Of a stretch of DNA of 62,441 nucleotides, positions 1-7,198 are shown piece by piece. The position numbers and the translations under genes are program-made. Each line of letters starts with the position of its first letter. Positions within the stretch are counted from its first letter, which is position 1. The DNA comes from Bacteroidales bacterium (GTDB lineage: Bacteria > Bacteroidota > Bacteroidia > Bacteroidales > UBA932), in the NCBI GenBank assembly GCA_017548985.1, contig JAFYYW010000038.1, positions 1 through 62,441 on the forward strand, in the 5' to 3' direction. Below the pieces are notes generated by a model. The model was given only the letters and a program-made list of their open reading frames with translations, searched no databases and had not been told where the DNA came from.

Positions 1-1162
1 CTTCTGTCACCACCTGCAGGGCATCCAGATGCTCCTCGACCATGCGCATCAGGTTGTCGGTGTAGGTGGAAACGCCCATGGGCTTGTTGAAGCCTTCCAA
101 CGTCCACTTCACTTTCTTGCGGTTGGCCTTCTGACAGATCAGGATGCCAATGGTGGGGTTGTCCTGCGGACGCTTGATGAGTTTGTCAACGGCCGTGACG
201 TAGAGGCTCAGTTGCCCTATCCATTCGGACTGGAAGGGTTTCACCTTCAACTCGATGGCATAATAGCACATGAGCTCCAGGTTGTAGAGCAGCAGGTCTA
301 TCTTGCCGCTTTCGCCACCTACGGTGAACTCTATCTGCTGGCCCCGGAGCAGAAAGTCCTTGCCCATCTCCAGCAGGAAGCGGCTAAGGTTAAGCACGAG
401 GGCATCCTTGAGCTCGGCTTCTGTGTAGCCCTCCCTCAGGCGCAGGAAACCCAGGTTGAGTTCACTCTTCATCATCTCCGCGGCCAAGTCGCCCTGAGGC
501 TTGGGCAGCGTGAGCGCGAAGTTGTTGATCGGCTTTGAGGCGTCCTTATAGAAATTGGCGGCTATGGCATGCGACAGCATCGCGCGACTCCAGTTGTTCT
601 GGATGGTCTTCTCAATGTAGAAGACGGCCTCTTTGACGTCCTTGCAGACTGAGAAGATTTCGATATTGTGGCCCCAAGGTATCATTCCGAGGAAGTACGG
701 GAAGGCCACCACCGGGGCGATGTCTGCACTTACCGGCAGAGCGTCCTTAATTTGTGGCACAAGTTGTGCAACAAATGTATCTTGCTTATTTTCAGCCGGT
801 TGTAATTGTTGCACAACTTGTGCCACAATTTCGTTCCGCTCGGAATAGAAGCGGTAGAAGCGGGCCATGCGGTAGAGGTTGTCCGTGGAGAAGCCCTGTG
901 CCTCGGGGAACGCGGCCTTGAGGTCGAGGCTCACCTGATTGATTACCCCGCTGCCCCAGATGCGCGTCCGCATAATCTCGCTGATGTCGTGTCCCAGATA
1001 CCAGTTGAACTCGAGCACTGCCGCATTGACCTGCAGATGCGCCTTGATCTGGCTCTGGCGGTAGCGACCCTTCACGCTCTCAATCCACTGCTGATACCGC
1101 GGATTGGCGCTCACCTTTGTTTCACCCGTTATGAATTGGTTCGGCATCAACTCCTCGTCCAT
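1..1162 (-). CDS. DUF1016/YhcG-family PDDEXK nuclease, 3' end cut by window
   Basis: Reading the minus strand from the ATG at 1162 gives 387 residues, open to the window edge, so the C-terminus is missing. The front (about residues 15-200) has the DUF1016 N-terminal helical look, including IPWGHN at 161-166. The back (about 215 on) carries the PDDEXK core: GKIDLLLY with Asp289, then ELK at 304-306. Family members are predicted restriction-type nucleases found in defence islands and next to surface-glycan genes; the cellular role is not settled. It follows fnlC by 36 bp on the same strand. Residues 112-137 are encoded by a perfect 23-bp inverted repeat (752-828). The weak AAAGGA upstream of 1162 supports this start. 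Family assignment is firm, function is not. Confidence 0.88.
   Translation of the reverse strand, partial: MDEELMPNQFITGETKVSANPRYQQWIESVKGRYRQSQIKAHLQVNAAVLEFNWYLGHDISEIMRTRIWGSGVINQVSLDLKAAFPEAQGFSTDNLYRMARFYRFYSERNEIVAQVVQQLQPAENKQDTFVAQLVPQIKDALPVSADIAPVVAFPYFLGMIPWGHNIEIFSVCKDVKEAVFYIEKTIQNNWSRAMLSHAIAANFYKDASKPINNFALTLPKPQGDLAAEMMKSELNLGFLRLREGYTEAELKDALVLNLSRFLLEMGKDFLLRGQQIEFTVGGESGKIDLLLYNLELMCYYAIELKVKPFQSEWIGQLSLYVTAVDKLIKRPQDNPTIGILICQKANRKKVKWTLEGFNKPMGVSTYTDNLMRMVEEHLDALQVVTE
752..828. repeat. Perfect 23-bp inverted repeat inside the yhcG-like gene
   Basis: Arms 752-774 and 806-828 are exact reverse complements, with a 31-bp spacer. Each arm is itself nearly palindromic around the core GCACAAgTTGTGC. 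It is translated in frame as a Gln/Val-rich stretch (residues 112-137). Confidence 0.85.
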
Positions 1163-1198
1163 ACTATGTTTCTATATCCTTTAAACGTTAACCTTTAC

Positions 1199-2365
1199 CT
1201 AGAATTTCCTCCACACCATCTTATTCACCACGCCCACGTAGCTCTGGATGATCCGCACGACTTTGGTGCTGACGTTCTCGTCCATGTAGTCGGGCACGGG
1301 TATGCCGGGAAGACCGTCGCGGATGAGCTCTACGGCCACATCGACGCTCTGCAGTAGGCCCTGGGTGTCGATGCCGCTGAGCACGAAGCAGCCCTTTTCC
1401 AGCGCCTCCGGGCGCTCTGTGCTGGTGCGGATGCACACGGCGGGGAACGGATGTCCGATGCTGGTGAAGAAGCTTGATTCTTCGGGCAGGGTGCCGGAGT
1501 CGGAGACTACGCAGAAGGCGTTCATCTGCAGGCAGTTGTAGTCATGGAAGCCCAGGGGCTCGTGTTGGATGACGCGCTTGTCAAGCTGGAAGCCGCTGGC
1601 CTCCAGGCGTTTGCGACTGCGGGGATGGCAGCTGTAAAGAATCGGCATATCGTACTTCTCGGCCATCTTGTTGATGGCGGTGAAAAGGGACATGAAGTTC
1701 TTCTCGGTGTCGATGTTCTCCTCGCGATGGGCGGAGAGCAGGATGTACTTGCCATTCTCCAAGCCCAGTCTCTTATGAATATCTGAGGCCACAATCTCAG
1801 CCAAGTTATTATGCAGCACCTCTGCCATAGGAGAGCCAGTGACATAAGTCCTCTCCTTCGGCAATCCGCAATCAGCCAGGTACCGGCGGGCATGCTCGGA
1901 ATATGCCATATTCACATCGGAGATGATGTCCACGATGCGGCGGTTCGTCTCCTCCGGCAGACACTCATCCTTGCAGCGGTTCCCCGCCTCCATATGGAAG
2001 ATGGGGATATGCAGGCGCTTGGCCCCGATGACGGAGAGGCAGCTGTTGGTGTCGCCCAGCACCAGCACGGCATCGGGCTTCACCTCCACCATCAGCTGGT
2101 AGCTCCTGGCGATGATGTTTCCCATCGTCTCGCCCAGGTCCGCACCCACGGCCTCCATATACACATCCGGGTCCGCCAGTTTCAGGTCCTTGAAGAACAC
2201 CCCGTTCAGGTTGTAATCGTAATTCTGCCCCGTATGCGCCAGCAGGCAGTCGAAATACTCCCTGCACTTGTTAATCACCGCCGCCAACCGGATTATCTCC
2301 GGCCGCGTCCCCACAATAATCAGAAGCTTCAGCTTCCCGTTATTCTTGAATTGCTTTACTTCCAT
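1199..2365 (-). CDS. fnlC: UDP-N-acetyl-L-fucosamine 2-epimerase (FnlC/CapG type)
   Basis: This is a WecB-fold, non-hydrolysing 2-epimerase. Seen: GTRPEIIRLA near the N-terminus, HTGQNYDY, VLGDTNS and the EAGNRC...LPEETNRR signature, typical of the FnlC/WbjD/CapG branch rather than of plain UDP-GlcNAc epimerase, plus SAHREEN in the second half. In that branch it makes the last step to UDP-N-acetyl-L-fucosamine, acting on the product of FnlA and FnlB, both encoded just upstream. The frame extends to a TTG at 2389, but the ATG at 2365 begins the family-like N-terminus and follows AAAACGAG, so I use it. The BRO-N gene ends 27 bp before this start and separates it from fnlA. Cytoplasmic enzyme of capsule or O-antigen precursor synthesis. 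Confidence 0.88.
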   Translation of the reverse strand: MEVKQFKNNGKLKLLIIVGTRPEIIRLAAVINKCREYFDCLLAHTGQNYDYNLNGVFFKDLKLADPDVYMEAVGADLGETMGNIIARSYQLMVEVKPDAVLVLGDTNSCLSVIGAKRLHIPIFHMEAGNRCKDECLPEETNRRIVDIISDVNMAYSEHARRYLADCGLPKERTYVTGSPMAEVLHNNLAEIVASDIHKRLGLENGKYILLSAHREENIDTEKNFMSLFTAINKMAEKYDMPILYSCHPRSRKRLEASGFQLDKRVIQHEPLGFHDYNCLQMNAFCVVSDSGTLPEESSFFTSIGHPFPAVCIRTSTERPEALEKGCFVLSGIDTQGLLQSVDVAVELIRDGLPGIPVPDYMDENVSTKVVRIIQSYVGVVNKMVWRKF

Positions 2366-2392
2366 ATAACTCGTTTTATTTTTTATCAAGAA

Positions 2393-3253
2393 TTATTCAT
2401 TTTCATCGCCACTGTCCAGTCTTTTGGGTTCCTGGGCAGGTGATATGTAATCTGAGGCTTTGGCGGAAGAAATCACGCTTCTACCCAACTCTTTCTCAAT
2501 AAGTTTGCGGGCACCATGTGCCACCTCTCCTCCTCGTTGGGCTATGCCCGCGCTCTCACCAATACCCTGCGGATCTTCCTGTTTCGACAGCTCCACTGCC
2601 GTGCCTTCAGCCAGCATGTTGAGGGTTATCTCCAGATTGGTCATATTGTCACGCAGGTTCTGTTTGGTCAGACCCTTGTATTTCTTGTATTGACCAGTGG
2701 TCATACCGCTCCAAGCCTTGGTGAGTATATTGGTCAGAATGGCAAACTCGCGCTCGTCCTTGATGCCGGCACGGTCCCATTCGTCGGTGAGGGCTTTGCG
2801 TACCTCAATGCTACGCATGCGCTGGCTGATCCACTTATCGCTGTAGCCCAGGCGGCGGTAGTCCTGCACGGCCATCTGGAACGTCAGTTCGGGATCGATC
2901 ATCTGGTCAATGCGATGGCTGCCCACCTCAGCCAGCCACTGCTTGAGCGGCTCGGCCTTCTTCGAAGGAATGCTCTGCACGATACGCAGGATGCCCTTCA
3001 TCGTGGCGGCTTGCGTCTTATAGAATTTTCCGTCTGCAGCCCTCATTCGAGTTGGGGGACAAATTGTCCCCCAACTGGCTTTCAGTACAGGGTCGCGTTT
3101 GAGCATTTTCTTAATGTAGTCACGCGGGTCTTTACTCTCAGTGAGCACCTCCACAATGTCGTTCACGGAGAAGAAGTATTCCTCCTTCTCATCGTCCCAC
3201 ACAATGCGCACGTTAACGCCTTCAAACGCCTTTATGATTGATTCTTTTGACAT
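2393..3253 (-). CDS. BRO-N domain (phage-antirepressor-like) protein
   Basis: 286 residues. The N-terminal BRO domain covers about 8-105: FFSVNDIVEVLT, a DYIKKMLKRD stretch and AADGKFYKTQAATMKGILRI. The C-terminal half (about 110-286) matches the form common in Bacteroides, with AILTNILTKAWSGMT, LRDNMTNLEITLNMLAE and an ARKLIEKELG...VIS tail. BRO-N proteins are DNA-binding factors of phages and mobile elements; what this chromosomal subfamily does is unknown. It sits between fnlA (21 bp away) and fnlC, so it is probably co-transcribed with sugar-nucleotide genes. A perfect 27-nt palindrome (3050-3076) lies in the coding sequence and encodes residues 60-68, where the alignment to the BRO core looks disturbed. 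Confidence 0.85.
   Translation of the reverse strand: MSKESIIKAFEGVNVRIVWDDEKEEYFFSVNDIVEVLTESKDPRDYIKKMLKRDPVLKASWGTICPPTRMRAADGKFYKTQAATMKGILRIVQSIPSKKAEPLKQWLAEVGSHRIDQMIDPELTFQMAVQDYRRLGYSDKWISQRMRSIEVRKALTDEWDRAGIKDEREFAILTNILTKAWSGMTTGQYKKYKGLTKQNLRDNMTNLEITLNMLAEGTAVELSKQEDPQGIGESAGIAQRGGEVAHGARKLIEKELGRSVISSAKASDYISPAQEPKRLDSGDENE
3050..3076. repeat. Perfect 27-nt palindrome inside the BRO-N gene
   Basis: Thirteen-base arms pair around a single central base at 3063, with a core GGACAAaTTGTCC. It is read through as SWGTICPPT. Its ACAA-N-TTGT core is shared with the inverted repeat in the yhcG-like gene 2.2 kb away. Confidence 0.85.
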
Positions 3254-3274
3254 AAAGCGCTTTGAACTCTTGAA

Positions 3275-4324
3275 CTACTTGACAATGTTGGGTATGCCGT
3301 TCAGTTCGTTCTGGATGTACTCAAGGCTGGCGATCTTGGCCTTGGTCTCTTCGAGGTTCAGCCTGCGTGTATTGTCAGAATTGAACTCCTCAATGGTGGA
3401 GCGCTTGACGTCGCCCTCCTTGAAGTACTTGTCGTAGTTGAGGTCGCGGTTGTCGGCCGGCACGGCGTAGAAGTTGCCCATGTCGATGGCCTTGGCGGCC
3501 TCCTCCTTCGTCAGGAGCGTCTCGTACATCTTCTCGCCGTGGCGGATGCCGATGACCTTGATGTCCTCCTTCTTGCCCCCAAAGAGCTCGCAGACCGCCT
3601 CGGCCTGGGTCTGGATGGTACACGCCGGCGCTTTCTGGACGAGGATATCGCCATTCTTGCCGTGCTCAAAGGCGAAGAGGACAAGGTCCACGGCTTCCCC
3701 GAGGCTCATGATGAAGCGGGTCATCTTGGGCTCGGTGAGGGTGATGGGATTGCCCTTGCGGATCTGGTCGATCCACAGCGGAATGACGCTGCCGCGGCTG
3801 CACATGACGTTGCCGTAACGGGTGCAGCAGATCTTGGTGTCGCCGGAGAGGCGGCTTTTCGCCACCGCGATCTTCTCCTCAATGGCCTTTGTAATACCCA
3901 TCGCATTGATCGGGTAAGCGGCTTTGTCGGTGGAGAGGCAGATAACGCACTTGACGCCCGCGTCGATGGCGGCATCAAGGGTGTTGTCCGTGCCGATGAC
4001 GTTGGTCTTGACCGCCTCCATCGGGAAGAACTCGCAGCTGGGCACCTGCTTGAGAGCGGCGGCATGGAACACGTAATCGACCCCCTGCATCGCGTACTTC
4101 AGCGTGCTGCGGTTGCGCACATCGCCAATGTAGAACTTGATTTTATGGGCCACCTTCGGCATCCGCGCCTGGAAATCGTGCCGCATATCGTCCTGCTTCT
4201 TCTCATCCCGGCTGAAGATCCTTATCTCGCCAATATCCGTCTTCAGGAACCGGTTCAGCACCGCATTCCCGAAACTTCCCGTGCCACCCGTAATCAGCAG
4301 CACCTTGTCCTTGAATAAACTCAT
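3275..4324 (-). CDS. fnlA: UDP-GlcNAc 4,6-dehydratase/5-epimerase (FnlA/CapE type)
   Basis: 349 residues, extended SDR of the FlaA1/CapE class. Seen: the Rossmann motif TGGTGSFG at 12-19, HAAALKQVP around 87-95, and STDKAAYPINAMGITK at 131-146, in which the usual catalytic Tyr of YxxxK is Met142 with Lys146, as is known for this class. TRYGNVMCSRGSVIPLW is the family's central signature. It converts UDP-GlcNAc to the 4-keto-6-deoxy-L-talo intermediate, the first step to UDP-L-FucNAc, in the cytoplasm. It starts 10 bp after fnlB ends. Start ATG at 4324 is the only one that keeps the Rossmann motif at the normal distance. Pathway assignment rests on the fnlB and fnlC neighbours. Confidence 0.9.
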   Translation of the reverse strand: MSLFKDKVLLITGGTGSFGNAVLNRFLKTDIGEIRIFSRDEKKQDDMRHDFQARMPKVAHKIKFYIGDVRNRSTLKYAMQGVDYVFHAAALKQVPSCEFFPMEAVKTNVIGTDNTLDAAIDAGVKCVICLSTDKAAYPINAMGITKAIEEKIAVAKSRLSGDTKICCTRYGNVMCSRGSVIPLWIDQIRKGNPITLTEPKMTRFIMSLGEAVDLVLFAFEHGKNGDILVQKAPACTIQTQAEAVCELFGGKKEDIKVIGIRHGEKMYETLLTKEEAAKAIDMGNFYAVPADNRDLNYDKYFKEGDVKRSTIEEFNSDNTRRLNLEETKAKIASLEYIQNELNGIPNIVK

Positions 4325-4333
4325 ATCTTGCTA

Positions 4334-5629
4334 TTATTTAACTTTCTCAAAATACGTATCCGGCTTCTCCGGGTTGAAGACCTCGTTGCAGTACATCACG
4401 GTGACGAGGTTCTCGGTGTCAGAGAGGTTGATGATATTGTGGGTGTAGCCCGGGAGCATGTGCACGCACTGGATGTTGTCTCCGGAGACCTCGAACTCAA
4501 TCACTTCGTCGCTGCCGAGCCTGCGCTCCTGGATAAGGCCATGGCCGGCGACGACGATAAAGAACTCCCACTTGGTGTTGTGCCAATGCTGCCCTTTGGT
4601 AATGCCGGGCTTGGAAATATTTATGGATACCTGCCCGGCGTTGAGCGTGTGCACGAGTTCCGTGAAGCTGCCGCGGTCATCGACATTCATCTTCAGCGGA
4701 AAGGCGACCTTCTCCTTGGGCAGGTAGCTGAGGTAGGTGCTGTAGAGCTTCTTGGCGAAGGAACCCTCAGGAATCTCCGGGATCATCAGGGTCTTCGGCT
4801 GAGCCGCGAACTTGTCCAGCAGGTCCACGATCTCGCCCAGGGTCGCCCGGTGCGTCGTGGAGACGTAACAGTATCGGCCATTGGGCATCGGGATCACCTC
4901 CAGTCCGTCGAACTCGCACCGATGCTCCTCGCCCTTGAGGCATGCGATCATCTCGTCCACCAGGTCGTCGATGTACAACAGCTCCAGCTCCACCGAAGGG
5001 TCATTCACCGTGTACGGCAGGTCGTTGGCGAAAGCGTTGCAGAACGTAGCTACGGCGGAATTGTAATTCGGCCTACACCACTTGCCGAACAGGTTCGGAA
5101 AACGGTACACCAGCACTCGCGGACGCAACCCTTTTTGAGATGCCCGATCAGGTCGGGCATGACGACCATCGTCATTGCCGGCTTGACCGGCAATCTCCTC
5201 CCCATACCGGAGGAACAAATCCTCCCCCGCCTTCTTGCTCCGCCCATACTCGCTGTTGCCGAACCGCCCCGTCAGGCTCGCCTGCTGAGAGCTGGAGAGC
5301 ATCACCGGGCATGTGTTGTGGTGCTTACTCAGCGTATCCAGCAACGTACTGGCAAACCCAAAGTTTCCCGCCATGAACTCCTCAGTGTTCTGCGGCCGGT
5401 TGACCCCCGCCAGATTGAACACAAAGTCCGCCTCCGCGCACCACTTGTCCAGTTGCTCGGGAGTCGAATCCAGGTCGTACTCAAAGACTTCTTCGATACA
5501 GTTAGATGCCCGGTCGGAGCCGGGCATGACGAAGCCATAATTCCTGGCCTTGCCCTCTTTTATGTTATTCAACTGCGCGCAAAGGTTCCTTCCCACGAAC
5601 CCCTTCGCGCCAGTAACCAGTATTTTCAT
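4334..5629 (-). CDS. fnlB: Bifunctional reductase/cupin of UDP-FucNAc synthesis (FnlB/CapF type)
   Basis: 431 residues. An extended SDR domain (about 1-290) has GAKGFVGRN at 7-15, FNLAGVNRP at 71-79 and YGRSK (Tyr128, Lys132). The C-terminal cupin (about 305-431) has HWHNTKWEFF and ends in the CapF manner. CapF uses the cupin and SDR parts in turn to epimerise and reduce the CapE product to UDP-6-deoxy-L-talose-type sugar. Compared with what I know of CapF, two stretches look inserted: residues 35-42 (MPGSDRAS) and about 144-168. Both coincide with palindromic repeat elements in the DNA (5506-5527 and 5137-5197), translated without breaking the frame. Whether the enzyme tolerates the second, next to the active-site region, is unknown. 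Probably first gene of the locus. Confidence 0.88.
   Translation of the reverse strand: MKILVTGAKGFVGRNLCAQLNNIKEGKARNYGFVMPGSDRASNCIEEVFEYDLDSTPEQLDKWCAEADFVFNLAGVNRPQNTEEFMAGNFGFASTLLDTLSKHHNTCPVMLSSSQQASLTGRFGNSEYGRSKKAGEDLFLRYGEEIAGQAGNDDGRHARPDRASQKGLRPRVLVYRFPNLFGKWCRPNYNSAVATFCNAFANDLPYTVNDPSVELELLYIDDLVDEMIACLKGEEHRCEFDGLEVIPMPNGRYCYVSTTHRATLGEIVDLLDKFAAQPKTLMIPEIPEGSFAKKLYSTYLSYLPKEKVAFPLKMNVDDRGSFTELVHTLNAGQVSINISKPGITKGQHWHNTKWEFFIVVAGHGLIQERRLGSDEVIEFEVSGDNIQCVHMLPGYTHNIINLSDTENLVTVMYCNEVFNPEKPDTYFEKVK
5137..5197. repeat. Nested palindromic repeat element translated in frame in fnlB
   Basis: 61 bp bounded by GAGAT and ATCTC. Inside are hairpin ATGCCCGA/TCGGGCAT (5140-5160), central inverted repeat ATGACGA-cca-TCGTCAT (5159-5175) and hairpin ATTGCCGG/CCGGCAAT (5174-5194). 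The arrangement looks like a dispersed REP-type element that landed in the gene in frame (residues 145-165). Confidence 0.8.
5506..5527. repeat. Second, half-size palindromic element in fnlB
   Basis: ATGCCCGG-tcggag-CCGGGCAT followed by GACGA: the same half as in 5140-5165 but with a loop one base longer. It encodes MPGSDRAS (residues 35-42) near the N-terminus of FnlB. Confidence 0.75.
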
Positions 5630-5770
5630 TATAGTGTTGCTATTAAACTTCTTTCACACGCAGCCCTCACGCTGCCGCATACAATTATACTCCTCGCAAT
5701 AATCACATTTACCGAGGAACAAATCCGCCAGCTTCTCTTCCTATCCAAGAAGTGTTTGGCAAGCGAATGA

Positions 5771-5789
5771 ATACATACTTTGTATGTAT
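5771..5789. promoter_or_regulatory. Palindrome upstream of fnlB, possible operator
   Basis: ATACATAC-ttt-GTATGTAT, perfect 8-bp arms, 142 bp upstream of the fnlB start and next to AT-rich TTATAC. Position suits a repressor or activator site for the polysaccharide genes; no regulator is known. Confidence 0.4.
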
Positions 5790-5908
5790 GCGTGTATAAT
5801 TTAGCAAATTTAATCATTTTATTCATGGTTGGCAAATAAACCTTTCCCCTTTGACCGAGAATCCAATCCTCTTCTGGCATTAGCCAACTCCTCGAGGCTT
5901 CATTATGC

Positions 5909-6042
5909 GACCGCACGGATCAGCACTGCCCGGTGCTTTTGCCTAACAAATACGGCATGAACCGCACGAATCAGCACTGCCCGGTGCTTTTGCCTAACAA
6001 ATACGGCATTAACCGCACGGATCAGCACTGCCCGGTGCGGTC
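5909..6042. repeat. 51-bp tandem repeat, about 2.6 copies, bounded by an inverted repeat
   Basis: Copies begin at 5911, 5962 and 6013 (CCGCACGG or CCGCACGA) with only single-base differences. The array starts with GACCGCAC (5909-5916) and ends with its reverse complement GTGCGGTC (6035-6042). It is intergenic, about 60 bp before greA. Confidence 0.85.
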
Positions 6043-6100
6043 ATTTGTCAATATGAGGCTCAACCGAACAGGATAACGCAAAAATGAGTAGATTCGCGCC

Positions 6101-6568
6101 ATGGAATACCTGTCAAAGCAACGATACGACGAGATCTCGGCCGAGTTGAAGCATCTTATCAACGTGGTCTATCCGAAGGTGAAGGATGACCTCGCGGAGG
6201 CTCGCGCCCAGGGAGACCTGAGCGAGAACGAGGGATACCGTGAAGCAAGGCGGACCCAGGCGAAAACCATCAGCCGTATCCGTTTCCTGCAGAAGGTTCT
6301 TGAATACTCTCGCGTGATTGACCCCGAAGTCCTCCCAAAAGACAGGGTTTGCCTTCTGAGTCAGGTCGAATTCACTAACCTCGCGACAAATACCCGAATG
6401 AAATTCAAGATAGTAAGCCCCCACGAGATGAACCTCGAGGCAGGCAAAATATCGCTGAAGTCCCCTATCGGCGCCGCCCTGATGGGCAAGAAGGTCGGCG
6501 AGATCGCCGAGGCGCAGGTTCCCTCCGGAACCCTGCGCTTGAGAATCGAAAGCATTACGCTCGACTGA
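6101..6568 (+). CDS. greA: Transcription elongation factor GreA
   Basis: 155 residues, the usual GreA length. The N-terminal coiled coil (about 1-75) contains the tip motif GDLSEN with its acidic residues, which reach into the RNA polymerase secondary channel and promote cleavage of backtracked RNA. The C-terminal FKBP-like globular domain (about 80-155) has SPIGAALMGKKVGE and ends IESITLD. Start at ATG 6101: the ATG 17 bp upstream meets a stop at once. The TAGATTCGC (about 6089) resembles the local -7 box and would give a very short leader. Converges on the membrane-protein gene ending at 6582. Confidence 0.95.
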   Translation: MEYLSKQRYDEISAELKHLINVVYPKVKDDLAEARAQGDLSENEGYREARRTQAKTISRIRFLQKVLEYSRVIDPEVLPKDRVCLLSQVEFTNLATNTRMKFKIVSPHEMNLEAGKISLKSPIGAALMGKKVGEIAEAQVPSGTLRLRIESITLD

Positions 6569-6581
6569 GGGAGCTTTAACG

Positions 6582-7061
6582 TTAAATTACAAATATGCCC
6601 GCCACCAGCGCGACCGGAATACCGAGAGCCATTCCGATAAGAGCGCCTTTTATGTGGAACAAGTAGTCGTGATAGGCATCCGTCATATCTTCCGTCCCAG
6701 GAATCACGAAATGCTTGTCGTGGCAGAACCAGGCGCAGTCCAGGACCAGTGCATCGAACCAATTGACTACCAGCCATAAAGCATAGGCGGTCAGCACTCC
6801 GCACCAAAATGAAGCGCATCCGTTCACATATTTGACAAGCAGTCCCAAAAGGACTCCGAATACAATCATAGCCATCACCTTTTTGACATAAAACGCCACC
6901 CCACCAGGCTTGTTGCTTGAATCAACAAGCCCCATCTCATCACAACGCTCGATAATAGCTGGTGGATAGTTGAAAATGCTCTTTATCGGATTCCTGGACA
7001 TCAGGAATACGAACAGCGTGAACAAAACGCACGCAATGAGTGATTCTATAATGAAAGTCAT
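6582..7061 (-). CDS. Conserved four-helix membrane protein of unknown function
   Basis: 159 residues from the ATG at 7061. Four hydrophobic segments are visible at about 4-22, 60-80, 85-105 and 135-158. Between the first and second is a soluble loop with NPPxIxxxC-like YPPAIIERCDEMG, and between the third and fourth a polar stretch with WFCHDKHFVIPGTEDM. Similar proteins exist in Firmicutes and Bacteroidota, but I know no function. The open frame continues 37 codons further up to 7172, but that extra part is not hydrophobic or conserved-looking, so I take the MTFII start. It lies downstream of the LytTR regulator on the same strand, 137 bp away. Confidence 0.75.
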   Translation of the reverse strand: MTFIIESLIACVLFTLFVFLMSRNPIKSIFNYPPAIIERCDEMGLVDSSNKPGGVAFYVKKVMAMIVFGVLLGLLVKYVNGCASFWCGVLTAYALWLVVNWFDALVLDCAWFCHDKHFVIPGTEDMTDAYHDYLFHIKGALIGMALGIPVALVAGIFVI

Positions 7062-7198
7062 CTTAAAATATGGAACGGGTAGAATGGAGACCCAGTGTTT
7101 CCTGCAGCCGTTGATACGGTTATCCCCGGTTTGGATCCATGGGTCTATAAGAAGGTAGCAGGCGGATAACAATGTTTACTCTTCTCCCAATAATCCGC

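Larger units (their letters stand above)
5630..6100. other. Longest gene-free region: between divergent fnlB and greA
   Basis: 471 bp. It holds the probable fnlB promoter region, an AT-rich palindrome at 5771-5789, a tandem array at 5909-6042 and a possible remnant of a small Cys-rich reading frame (5654-5740, minus). The minus-strand frame 5629-5916 has no recognisable protein character and I do not call it a gene. No recombinase site or complete promoter-flanking inverted repeat of the kind that makes capsule promoters invertible was found. Confidence 0.6.

Noticed and set aside
3539..4318. Long plus-strand open frame opposite fnlA
   Set aside because: Fully antisense to a well-conserved gene and shaped by its codon pattern; no independent domain.
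5629..5916. 95-codon minus-strand open frame upstream of fnlB
   Set aside because: No family resemblance, unlikely composition, and it covers the palindrome and promoter region. Only its other-frame Cys-rich end seemed notable.
5909..6042. CRISPR array
   Set aside because: Repeats are directly adjacent 51-bp units with no variable spacers and no cas genes.
5630..6100. Invertible capsule promoter
   Set aside because: The flanking inverted repeats seen (8 bp) enclose the tandem array, not a promoter, and no invertase gene is near.
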